This document shows, piece by piece, positions 42,917-49,964 of a stretch of 64,000 bases of DNA (position 1 is its first letter; every line of letters begins with the position of its first letter). The position numbers and the translations under genes were made by a program. Source of the stretch: Pararhodobacter sp. (GTDB lineage Bacteria > Pseudomonadota > Alphaproteobacteria > Rhodobacterales > Rhodobacteraceae). The notes under the pieces were generated by a model. It saw nothing but the letters and a program-made list of their open reading frames with translations. It was not told the origin of the DNA and searched no databases. The stretch lies in the NCBI GenBank assembly GCA_020832665.1, contig JAFIEG010000002.1, forward strand, positions 1-64,000, written 5' to 3'.

Positions 42917-44494
42917 ATGACGATGACAATGCGCATCCACGACTGGTTCGAATACCACGCCCGCAGCCGGCCCGACATTCCGTTTCTGGAGATGGACGGC
43001 AACTTGCTGAGCTATCGCGAAGCCGACAGGCGCGCCAACCGGTGGGCGAATGCAATGATCGCCGGCGGTTTGGGACGCGGCGACCGCATCGCCTATCTTT
43101 CCACGAATGACATCGACATGGGTGTCATGCTGATGGCGTGCTCGAAAGCCGGGGTGGCGCCGGTGATGCTGAACTACCGCCTCGCCCCGCGTGAAATGCA
43201 AGGGATTCTGCAAGACGCAGAGCCCCGGGTGATCTTTGCGCGCGGGGCCGCGTACCTTTCGACAATCGATGCCATCTTGCCGAACCTGGCCGGTATCGAG
43301 GCGCTTATCAGTGTCGGCGGCGACCGGGCCGATGGATGGGAGCCGCTGGAGACCTTCCTTTCGGGCACGGCCGAAACCGCACCCCGTTTGCCGATTGCCT
43401 CGGATGACATGCTGTATCTGCTTTACACCAGCGGGACGACAGGCCTGCCGAAGGGCATCATGATCAGCCACCTTAACGTCGTCGCGCATGTCGAGCAGTC
43501 GATGTGCGCCTCGATCGCGGCGCGGGCGCCGGGGGCGCGCGCGCTCCTGACCACACCGATCTACCACGCCGCGGGTGTGCTGCGGATCATGACCGCCGCG
43601 ATCAATGGCGGCACGGTCGTTCTCATGGAGCACTTCGAGCCCGGCCTGTTCCTGCACAACCTGGCGACGCAGCGGATCAACACGGTGAACATGGTTCCCG
43701 CGATCGTTCAGGAATTGCTGGAGATGCCCGAGATCCGGAACCTGCGATTTCCGCATCTCGAGGTCATCTATTACGGGGCCGCGCCTATTGCCGAATCGGT
43801 CTTGCGCCGGGCGCTGGATACCTTCGAATGCCCCTTGATACAGGGATATGGTCTGAGCGAGTCAACCGGCGGGATCGCCTATCTCAACGAGGTTGATCAC
43901 CAGAAGGCCCTTGCCGGTCGCCCCGAACTGCTGAAATCCACCGGCCGGGCCGTGGTACTGGCCGCATTGCGGGTTGTTGACGTCGAGGGCAATGAGGTGC
44001 CGCCCGGAACCGTGGGCGAATTGTGCATCCGGGGGCCGAATGTAATGCTCGGCTACTGGCGCAAGCCCGAAATGACCGCCGAGACCATCCGCGATGGCTG
44101 GCTGCATTCGGGCGATGCGGCTTCCATCGACGCCGACGGATATGTGTATCTGCACGATCGGATCAAGGACATGATCGTATCCGGCGGCACCAACATCTAT
44201 CCAAGCGAAATCGAGAATGCGCTTCTGGAGCATCCCGCCCTGATGGATGTGGCGGTGATCGGCATCCCGCACGAGAAATGGGGCGAGACCGCGCTGGCGG
44301 TCTGCGTTTCCCGTACAGGCAGCCCGCCAACGCCGGAGGAGCTGATTGAGTTCAGTCGTTCCCGGCTGGGCGGATACAAGATCCCCCGCCATTACAGCTT
44401 TGTCACCGAACTGCCACGCAACGCCAGCGGCAAGGTGCTCAAGCGCGAACTGCGCGCCCCCTACTGGGCCGATCGCGCGCGCCCGATCGGGTGA
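42917..44494 (+). CDS. AMP-forming acyl-CoA ligase
   Basis: 525 aa. ATG at 42917, 14 bp after the CoA-transferase. ANL superfamily motifs are all visible: P-loop 'YTSGTTGLPKGIMISHLNV', 'IYYGAAPIAESVLRRAL', 'IQGYGLSESTG', 'GWLHSGDAASIDADGYVYLHDRIKDMIVSGGTNIYPSEIE', and the catalytic Lys in 'NASGKVLKREL'. It activates a free carboxylic acid with ATP and CoA. The substrate pocket cannot be read by eye; overall it resembles medium/long-chain or aryl/steroid-acid ligases. It probably performs the first step on the acid imported by the nearby TTT system. Confidence 0.94.
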   Translation: MTMTMRIHDWFEYHARSRPDIPFLEMDGNLLSYREADRRANRWANAMIAGGLGRGDRIAYLSTNDIDMGVMLMACSKAGVAPVMLNYRLAPREMQGILQDAEPRVIFARGAAYLSTIDAILPNLAGIEALISVGGDRADGWEPLETFLSGTAETAPRLPIASDDMLYLLYTSGTTGLPKGIMISHLNVVAHVEQSMCASIAARAPGARALLTTPIYHAAGVLRIMTAAINGGTVVLMEHFEPGLFLHNLATQRINTVNMVPAIVQELLEMPEIRNLRFPHLEVIYYGAAPIAESVLRRALDTFECPLIQGYGLSESTGGIAYLNEVDHQKALAGRPELLKSTGRAVVLAALRVVDVEGNEVPPGTVGELCIRGPNVMLGYWRKPEMTAETIRDGWLHSGDAASIDADGYVYLHDRIKDMIVSGGTNIYPSEIENALLEHPALMDVAVIGIPHEKWGETALAVCVSRTGSPPTPEELIEFSRSRLGGYKIPRHYSFVTELPRNASGKVLKRELRAPYWADRARPIG

Positions 44495-44526
44495 CACGGG
44501 GCAGAAACAAAGCAAAAGGAAATTCC

Positions 44527-45519
44527 ATGACGACACCGGCCCCGACCAACCCGCTGAACGTGTTCGGACAGAAGCGGATATTCTCGCGCTTCGACACCAC
44601 GACCACCGCCGCCGAGGTGGTGGCAGATCTGGATCTGAGCGGACAGCGGGCGCTGGTAACCGGCGGCGGCAGCGGAATCGGCGCCGAGATCGCTCGCGCA
44701 CTTGCCGGTGCCGGGGCCGAGGTCATGGTCGCCGATGTGGCAATCGACAGCGCCGAAAAGACGGCCGGGGCGATCAATGCTACGCTCCCGGCGCCGCGCG
44801 TGTGCGCCGGGCAGCTTGATCTTGGGTCATTGGCCGCAACCCGCGCCTTTGCCCGGGGACTGGTCGCCGAGGGCCGGCCGCTGGGTATTCTGGTCAACAA
44901 TGCCGGCGTCATGGCCCCACCGCTGACGCGCACCACCGATGGGCACGAGTTGCAGTTCGGGGTCAACTTCCTGGGCCACTTCGTGCTGACCCGTGAGGTG
45001 TTGCCGCTGCTGCGTGCAGAAGGCGGGGCGCGCGTGGTCAGCGTCTCGTCTATTGGCCACCGCCGCTCGGGGATCCAGTGGGATGACCCCGACTATCACG
45101 TTCGCCCCTATGATCGCTGGGAAGCCTATGGGCAGTCGAAAACTGCCTGCGCCCTTTTCGCGGTTGCCCTGAACGCCCGCCACAGCACCGACGGGGTGTT
45201 CGCCAACGCCATGAATCCCGGCGGTTCGATGACCGGGCTGCAGCGGTTCATGACCGACGCCGAATTGCGCAGCCAGGGCTGGATCGACAAGGAAGGCAAG
45301 TTCCCGGCTCATTGGCGCTCGCCCGAACAATGCGCTGCCACCTCGGTCTGGCTGGCGACGGCACCTGAGTTGAGAAATGTCGGCGGGCGGTATTTCGAAG
45401 ACTGCGCAGAGGCGGCGCCCCATGACCCCGCATTGCCGATGAAGGGCCTCAACCCCTTTGCCGTGGACCCAGCCGACGCCGCGCGGCTTTGGGACCTGGC
45501 CGAAGCCATGACCAACTGA
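44527..45519 (+). CDS. short-chain dehydrogenase (protochlorophyllide reductase/WWOX-like subgroup)
   Basis: 330 aa from ATG 44527, with AAGGA eight bases upstream. Cofactor motif 'GQRALVTGGGSGIGAEIARALAGAG', 'ILVNNAGVMAPP', 'HELQFGVNFLGHFVLTREVLPLL', and active-site Tyr-x3-Lys in 'EAYGQSKTACALF'. Size and the 'GHxLQFGVNFLGHF' type segment place it in the retinol dehydrogenase/WWOX/POR-like group. It probably acts on a lipophilic alcohol or ketone. It is the last gene of the rightward operon. Its end truncates a remnant membrane-protein gene on the other strand. Confidence 0.9.
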   Translation: MTTPAPTNPLNVFGQKRIFSRFDTTTTAAEVVADLDLSGQRALVTGGGSGIGAEIARALAGAGAEVMVADVAIDSAEKTAGAINATLPAPRVCAGQLDLGSLAATRAFARGLVAEGRPLGILVNNAGVMAPPLTRTTDGHELQFGVNFLGHFVLTREVLPLLRAEGGARVVSVSSIGHRRSGIQWDDPDYHVRPYDRWEAYGQSKTACALFAVALNARHSTDGVFANAMNPGGSMTGLQRFMTDAELRSQGWIDKEGKFPAHWRSPEQCAATSVWLATAPELRNVGGRYFEDCAEAAPHDPALPMKGLNPFAVDPADAARLWDLAEAMTN

Positions 45520-45687
45520 CAGGCGGGGCGAAAGCGCCGAGAACGCGGCCGCCACGACACTCGGCGGGCCGATCAATCGTGTCAGCGGAGAACCGACGCC
45601 ATGCAGCACCAAGCCCGCCGCTGCGGCTGGCAGATACAGCACGATCAGTCTGACCAGGTGCAGCGCGGTCTCGGGGACTCCTGGCAT
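45520..45687 (-). pseudogene. truncated AbrB-like membrane protein gene (5' remnant)
   Basis: Minus-strand frame from ATG 45687 codes about 56 residues with two hydrophobic stretches: 'LVRLIVLYLPAAAAGLVLHGVG' and 'LIGPPSVVAAAFSALSPRLSV'. The latter resembles the repeat of AbrB-type transporters (Pro-x-Leu-x-Gly-Pro pattern). After that the frame runs antisense into the SDR gene with no more membrane character, so the rest is lost. A perfect regulon operator (45698-45709) sits 11 bp upstream, exactly where a promoter of this gene would be. This supports a once functional, co-regulated gene. Confidence 0.45.
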
Positions 45688-45697
45688 GCCATACTTC

Positions 45698-45709
45698 TAC
45701 CTGATGGTA
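45698..45709. promoter_or_regulatory. TetR-type operator, site 6
   Basis: TACCTGATGGTA, upstream of the truncated AbrB-like frame. No intact gene starts next to it now. Confidence 0.68.
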
Positions 45710-45825
45710 TAAATCCGCTTCTCCGGAAGCGAAGCGTGAAATCAACCGAGTTCTGTTCGCACGCCGAGATCGGGGCTGCCGGATGGCACCAGGCTCGCCC
45801 ACGGCATCTTGGTTTCCGCGGGCAA

Positions 45826-46455
45826 TCAGGCCTGTTCGCCCCCCCTGCCCTCGGGCGAGCGTACGCCACGGGCAAAGAAATCCAGATAGTGGTCGGCGAT
45901 GGTCTCCGGCATTTGCGGGCCGCCCTGCCGATACCAGTAGGTGATCCAGTTGAACGCCCCGAACATCGCAAAGGACAGCTTCTTTGGATCGACGCTGCGA
46001 ATGGAGCCGTCGGCAATGCCCTGAGCGATGATCATCTCGACTTCGCGGTTCAGCCGCCGGCGCCCGGTCCAGAGCTTGTCGCGGCTTTCCTTCTGCATCA
46101 GACCCGGCGAAGTTGATCGGATCAGGCAGACGCCAAAATCGGTGCACATCACCTTAACATAGCCGCGAAACAACATTTCCATCCGTTCCCAGCCGGAAAC
46201 CTGTGCCGCGCGGACCTCGTCCAGTATGTCGTGGAGCTGCTCTGTCGCGATACGCGAGCACTGATAGAGAATGTCTTCCTTGTCCTTGAGATAGTAGTAG
46301 AGAAAGGGTTTGGTCACATTCAGCGCCGTTGCCACATCCGACATCGACGTCTGATGGTAGCCGCGTTCGTTGAAAATTTTTGCCGCAGCTTGGAGAATGG
46401 CCATTCTCTTTGCTTCGCGGGTCGTCTGTATTTCGTCTGAATTGGATATGACCAT
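45826..46455 (-). CDS. TetR/AcrR-family repressor of the catabolic island
   Basis: 209 aa from ATG 46455; the frame continues upstream through the operator, so a start at 46485 (2 bp from the operator) is less likely. The HTH domain near the N-terminus reads 'RMAILQAAAKIFNERGYHQTSMSDVATALNVTKPFLYYYLKDKEDIL', classical TetR. The ligand domain is helical, and 'MFGAFNWITYWYRQGGP' near the end is typical of FadR/KstR2-like TetR proteins that bind acyl-CoA. It probably represses the eight TACYNNNNRGTA sites including its own promoter (46488) and is released by a pathway CoA ester (inference). It is divergent from tctC. Confidence 0.92.
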   Translation of the reverse strand: MVISNSDEIQTTREAKRMAILQAAAKIFNERGYHQTSMSDVATALNVTKPFLYYYLKDKEDILYQCSRIATEQLHDILDEVRAAQVSGWERMEMLFRGYVKVMCTDFGVCLIRSTSPGLMQKESRDKLWTGRRRLNREVEMIIAQGIADGSIRSVDPKKLSFAMFGAFNWITYWYRQGGPQMPETIADHYLDFFARGVRSPEGRGGEQA

Positions 46456-46487
46456 TGGACAACCGCTTGCAACCTGGGCGGCCATGC

Positions 46488-46499
46488 TACCAACAGGTA
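46488..46499. promoter_or_regulatory. TetR-type operator, site 7 (autoregulation)
   Basis: TACCAACAGGTA, 33 bp upstream of the repressor start at 46455. Confidence 0.72.
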
Positions 46500-46710
46500 C
46501 TGAGTAAGGCCAGAGCGAATGCGCATCGCGTTCTGACCGGAGCACACCCGCCGAATCAGGAGCCAGAGCCGCTGAACAGGGGATGGACCGCTTCCGGCGC
46601 TGCCTGACCAGCAAGTAGGAAGAAAATACGGGCATGGCGCAAAATGCAGCGTTTCAGCCATGTTTTCTTGCGTTCACATGGCTCAATTCGCGATTCATGC
46701 CGGTTGCATT

Positions 46711-46724
46711 CTACTCAAAAGTAG
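46711..46724. promoter_or_regulatory. TetR-type operator, site 8
   Basis: CTACTCAAAAGTAG, 74 bp upstream of the tctC start, linking uptake to the same regulator. Confidence 0.73.
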
Positions 46725-46797
46725 GCATGATCATCGAACGGCGGCCACCCATGCGGTGGTCGGAAGCCAAGCATGTCGTCGAAAGGGAGGAGACACC

Positions 46798-47781
46798 ATG
46801 CAGACCAGACAAATGATTTCCAGGTCACTGGGCGCCGCGGCGCTGGCCGTGGCGATGGCGGGCACCGCTGCCGTGGCACAGGAGTTTCCCGACCGGCCCG
46901 TGACGATGATCGTGCCCTATGCCGCGGGTGGTCCGACCGATCTGATGGCGCGCTTTGTCGCGCAGCGCCTGTCCGATCACTGGGGGCATCCTGTCCTGGT
47001 CGAAAACCGCCCCGGGGCATCGGGCACACTGGGTTCGGACCATGTCGCCCGCTCGGACCCGGACGGCTATACGATGGTTGTCGCCAACAATGCCGCCCAG
47101 GGGGCTTACGAGCTGCTCAACCCCAACACCACGCCCTATCGCACGCTGGAAGTCTTTGCCCCCGTCGCGATGATTTCGCTGGCACCGCTGGTGATGATCG
47201 TCCCCGAGAGTGTCCCGGCAGAAGATGTCGCCGAATTCGTTTCCTGGGCGCAAGAGCGTGCCGGCGAGGTCAACTACGCCTCGGCAGCGATGGGCAGCGC
47301 CACCCACCTGGCAACGCTGATGCTCAGCGGCATGGCGGATCTGGACATGGAGATGATTGTGTTTCAAGGCGCCGCGCCGGCCCTGCAGTCGGTCGTCGCG
47401 GGCGAGACCGACATGTATGCGGGCGGCTATTCCACCGTTTCGGGCCAGGTTGATGCCGGCACGGTTCGTGCCATTGGCGTGATGGCGCCGCAACGCCTGG
47501 GTGCGGCACCGGATATTCCGACCTTTGCCGAACAGGGATACGATATCGAATATGGATCCTGGTTCGGGCTGCTGGCCCCAGTGGATACGCCCGAGGCAAT
47601 CCTGGAACAGATCAACGCTGATGTGAACGCCGTCATGGACAATGACGAGGCGCGCGAGGCGCTGGGCAATTTCGGGATGGAACTGATGTTGATGGATCGG
47701 GACAACTTTGGCGCTGCGATCGAAGCTCGGATCGACCTCGACCGCAACCTTATCGCCGAGGCCGGCCTCGAGACGAACTGA
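46798..47781 (+). CDS. tctC: TTT transporter periplasmic binding protein (TctC family)
   Basis: 327 aa. ATG at 46798 with GGGAGG upstream. A signal peptide (about 1-27, 'LGAAALAVAMAGTAAVAQ') is followed by the Bug/TctC fold: 'FPDRPVTMIVPYAAGGPTDLMARFVAQRLSDHWGHPVLVENRPGASGTLGSDHVARSDPDGYTMVV', 'VNYASAAMGSATHLATLML', 'APDIPTFAEQGYDIEYGSWFGLLAP'. It captures a carboxylate in the periplasm for the TctAB pump. The ligand is unknown, but control by operator site 8 ties it to the CoA pathway. A 12-bp-stem hairpin after the gene probably sets binding protein above membrane subunits. Confidence 0.93.
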   Translation: MQTRQMISRSLGAAALAVAMAGTAAVAQEFPDRPVTMIVPYAAGGPTDLMARFVAQRLSDHWGHPVLVENRPGASGTLGSDHVARSDPDGYTMVVANNAAQGAYELLNPNTTPYRTLEVFAPVAMISLAPLVMIVPESVPAEDVAEFVSWAQERAGEVNYASAAMGSATHLATLMLSGMADLDMEMIVFQGAAPALQSVVAGETDMYAGGYSTVSGQVDAGTVRAIGVMAPQRLGAAPDIPTFAEQGYDIEYGSWFGLLAPVDTPEAILEQINADVNAVMDNDEAREALGNFGMELMLMDRDNFGAAIEARIDLDRNLIAEAGLETN

Positions 47782-47814
47782 GGCGAGAATTATCCAGCCT
47801 GACCCCGACTTCGT

Positions 47815-47850
47815 TCGCCACACCAGGCCGAGAAATCGCTGGTGTGGCGA
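47815..47850 (+). terminator. hairpin between tctC and tctB
   Basis: TCGCCACACCAG (47815-47826) and CTGGTGTGGCGA (47839-47850) form a perfect 12-bp stem with a 12-nt loop, without a T tract. Likely a mRNA stabiliser or partial terminator within the operon. Confidence 0.65.
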
Positions 47851-47913
47851 TACCTTGCCGACCACCCCGGTCAGGCAATAGTGCCAAAGCGTGACGGCCC
47901 GATGGGGGAGCGA

Positions 47914-48363
47914 ATGGATAAAGGAACGACCAGCGAACGGGTAACCGGGGCTGTGCTGGCTGTCGGCGGCCTGATTTTCGCCTGGTATTCTGCCGAGAAT
48001 TACGACCTGGGTACGTTTCGCCGAATGGGGCCCGGAATGTTCCCGTTGGGGCTGGGGCTGGGACTGGCGGTTCTGGGGCTGGCCATCGCCGTTTGGGCAC
48101 CGGAAAAGGGCGTGGTTCGGCCGGATTTCAATCCGTTGATCGCGGCGAAGATCGTCGGATCAATCGTTGTTTTCGGACTGACTGTCGCCCAGTTTGGCCT
48201 GATCGCTGCAGTGATGGCAACGGTCATTGTATCCTCGCTGGCCGAGCGGCCATTTCGCCCGCTGAGCGCCCTGCTTTTGGGTACGTTTCTTTGCCTCCTG
48301 GCGTGGCTCATCTTCAGGGTTGCTCTGGGTCTTCCGATTCACATGCTCAGATGGCCATTCTGA
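47914..48363 (+). CDS. tctB: TTT transporter small membrane subunit (TctB family)
   Basis: 149 aa from ATG 47914, five bases after GGGGGAG; longer in-frame starts lie in the hairpin region. Four hydrophobic helices: 'VTGAVLAVGGLIFAWYSAENY', 'MFPLGLGLGLAVLGLAIAVWAP', 'IVGSIVVFGLTVAQFGLIAAVMATVIVSSL', 'LSALLLGTFLCLLAWLIFRVAL'. The 'GTFRRMGPGMFPLGLG' segment is the TctB signature. It pairs with TctA in the cytoplasmic membrane. Its stop overlaps the tctA start. Confidence 0.9.
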   Translation: MDKGTTSERVTGAVLAVGGLIFAWYSAENYDLGTFRRMGPGMFPLGLGLGLAVLGLAIAVWAPEKGVVRPDFNPLIAAKIVGSIVVFGLTVAQFGLIAAVMATVIVSSLAERPFRPLSALLLGTFLCLLAWLIFRVALGLPIHMLRWPF

Positions 48364-49886
48364 TGGACCTGCTACCGAACATCGCAATGGGTCTGTCGAG
48401 CGCCTTGTCTTCGACAAATCTTTTCTATTGCTTTGTCGGGGTCTCTTTGGGCACGTTGCTGGGCGTGATCCCCGGGATCGGTGTTCTGGCAGCGATGTCG
48501 ATGCTGTTCCCGCTCACCTTCTACCTGCCGCCGGACGCCGCGTTGATCATGCTCGCCGGGATCTGGTACGGCACGACATATGGCGGGTCGACGGCATCGA
48601 TCTTGCTGAATGTGCCGGGAACGCCCGCAAACGCCGTAACCTGCCTTGACGGTTATCCGATGGCGCGCAACGGCCGCGCCGGCACGGCGCTTTTGATGAC
48701 CACGGTTGCGTCGTTCTTCGGAGCCTCGGTCGGTATCTTGCTGCTGATGCTGTTCACCCCGGCAATTGCTGCCTATGCGCTGCGCTTCGCCGATGCCGAG
48801 TTCTTTGCCCTGATGCTGCTGGGCCTTGTCGCAGCATCAACCATGTCATCCGGCTCGGTGCTCAAGGGGCTGGCGATGATGATCGTTGGGGTAATGATCG
48901 GGGTCGTGGGCGCAGATATCGGCACAGGGGTTCACCGCTTCACCTTCGGGCAGCTGGGGCTGGTTGACGGCGTCAGCATCGTGGCCTTGGCGATGGGTAT
49001 CTTCGGCGTAAGCGAGGTGATCGCCAGCGTCGGCAAGATCAAGCCTGGCGACATCAAGGCCGATGTCAGGTTTAGGGCGATGCTGCCCTCCCGGGACGAG
49101 CTGCGCCGCTCATGGTTTCCCATGATGCGCGGCTCCGGCATCGGATCGTTCTTCGGGGCATTGCCGGGGGCCGGGCCGGGGATCGCAGCGTTTGTCGCCT
49201 ACGCCACTGAAAAGCAGGTATCGAGAACCCCACAACGTTTCGGCAAAGGGGCGATCGAGGGGGTAATGGCGCCCGAAGCCGCCAATAATGCCGCCGATCA
49301 GACCGCCTTCATCCCGACACTGTCGCTGGGCATACCGGGAAGCGTGACGATGGCGCTGATCCTGGGCGTACTGATGATCCATGGCATCCAGCCCGGGCCG
49401 AACCTGATCACCAACCAGCCGGCGCTGTTCTGGGGGCTGATCATGAGCTTCTGGGTTGGCAACGTCATGCTGCTGTTACTGAATATCCCGTTTGTCGGGC
49501 TTTGGGTACGGCTGCTCATGATCCCCTATCATCTGCTGTTCCCGGCGGTGCTGGTGTTCATCTGCATCGGCACCTACACGCTGAGCTACAGCAATTTCGA
49601 TATCTGGATGGTGGCCGCCTTCGGTCTCGCCGGGTATCTGATGCGTCTGGCGTGGCTGCCGGCCGCCCCACTCTTGCTTGGTTTTGTGCTGGGACCGTTG
49701 ATGGAAGACCATTTTCGCCGTGCCTTGCAACTGGCGCGGGGCGATGTGACAGTGTTCTTTACCCGCCCGGTCAGCGGCGTCATCATGTCAATTGTCGTGT
49801 TGTTGCTGGTCTGGTCTTTCTGGTCGGCCATGCGCAAAGTTGTTCAAAAGCGACGCCTCAACACCACCAAGACCGAGAATGAGTGA
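48363..49886 (+). CDS. tctA: TTT transporter large membrane subunit (TctA family)
   Basis: 507 aa. ATG 48363 overlaps the tctB stop (TGATG); ATG 48351 is the alternative. Typical TctA motifs: 'GVSLGTLLGVIPGIGVLAAMSMLFPLTFYLPPDAALIMLAGIWYGTTYGGSTASILLNVPGTPANAVTCLDGYPMARNGRAGTAL' and, in the second half, 'GSFFGALPGAGPGIAAFVAYATEKQVS' and 'APEAANNAADQTAFIPTLSLGIPGSVTMALILGVLMIHGIQPGP'. About twelve membrane helices. It is the channel-forming secondary transporter driven by ion gradient. It ends the rightward operon and converges with the AceE-like gene. Confidence 0.95.
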   Translation: MDLLPNIAMGLSSALSSTNLFYCFVGVSLGTLLGVIPGIGVLAAMSMLFPLTFYLPPDAALIMLAGIWYGTTYGGSTASILLNVPGTPANAVTCLDGYPMARNGRAGTALLMTTVASFFGASVGILLLMLFTPAIAAYALRFADAEFFALMLLGLVAASTMSSGSVLKGLAMMIVGVMIGVVGADIGTGVHRFTFGQLGLVDGVSIVALAMGIFGVSEVIASVGKIKPGDIKADVRFRAMLPSRDELRRSWFPMMRGSGIGSFFGALPGAGPGIAAFVAYATEKQVSRTPQRFGKGAIEGVMAPEAANNAADQTAFIPTLSLGIPGSVTMALILGVLMIHGIQPGPNLITNQPALFWGLIMSFWVGNVMLLLLNIPFVGLWVRLLMIPYHLLFPAVLVFICIGTYTLSYSNFDIWMVAAFGLAGYLMRLAWLPAAPLLLGFVLGPLMEDHFRRALQLARGDVTVFFTRPVSGVIMSIVVLLLVWSFWSAMRKVVQKRRLNTTKTENE

Positions 49887-49964
49887 TTGCAAACCCGGCG
49901 TGGGATCCGGCCATTGGTGGAATGCGCGCCTGGCCGGTTCTGAAGCGTATTGCGCCAGGCAGCC

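Noticed and set aside
40897-43002. 701-codon open frame on the minus strand
   Set aside because: Antisense to the tandem CoA-transferase gene; no motif, and the sense strand explains the sequence fully.
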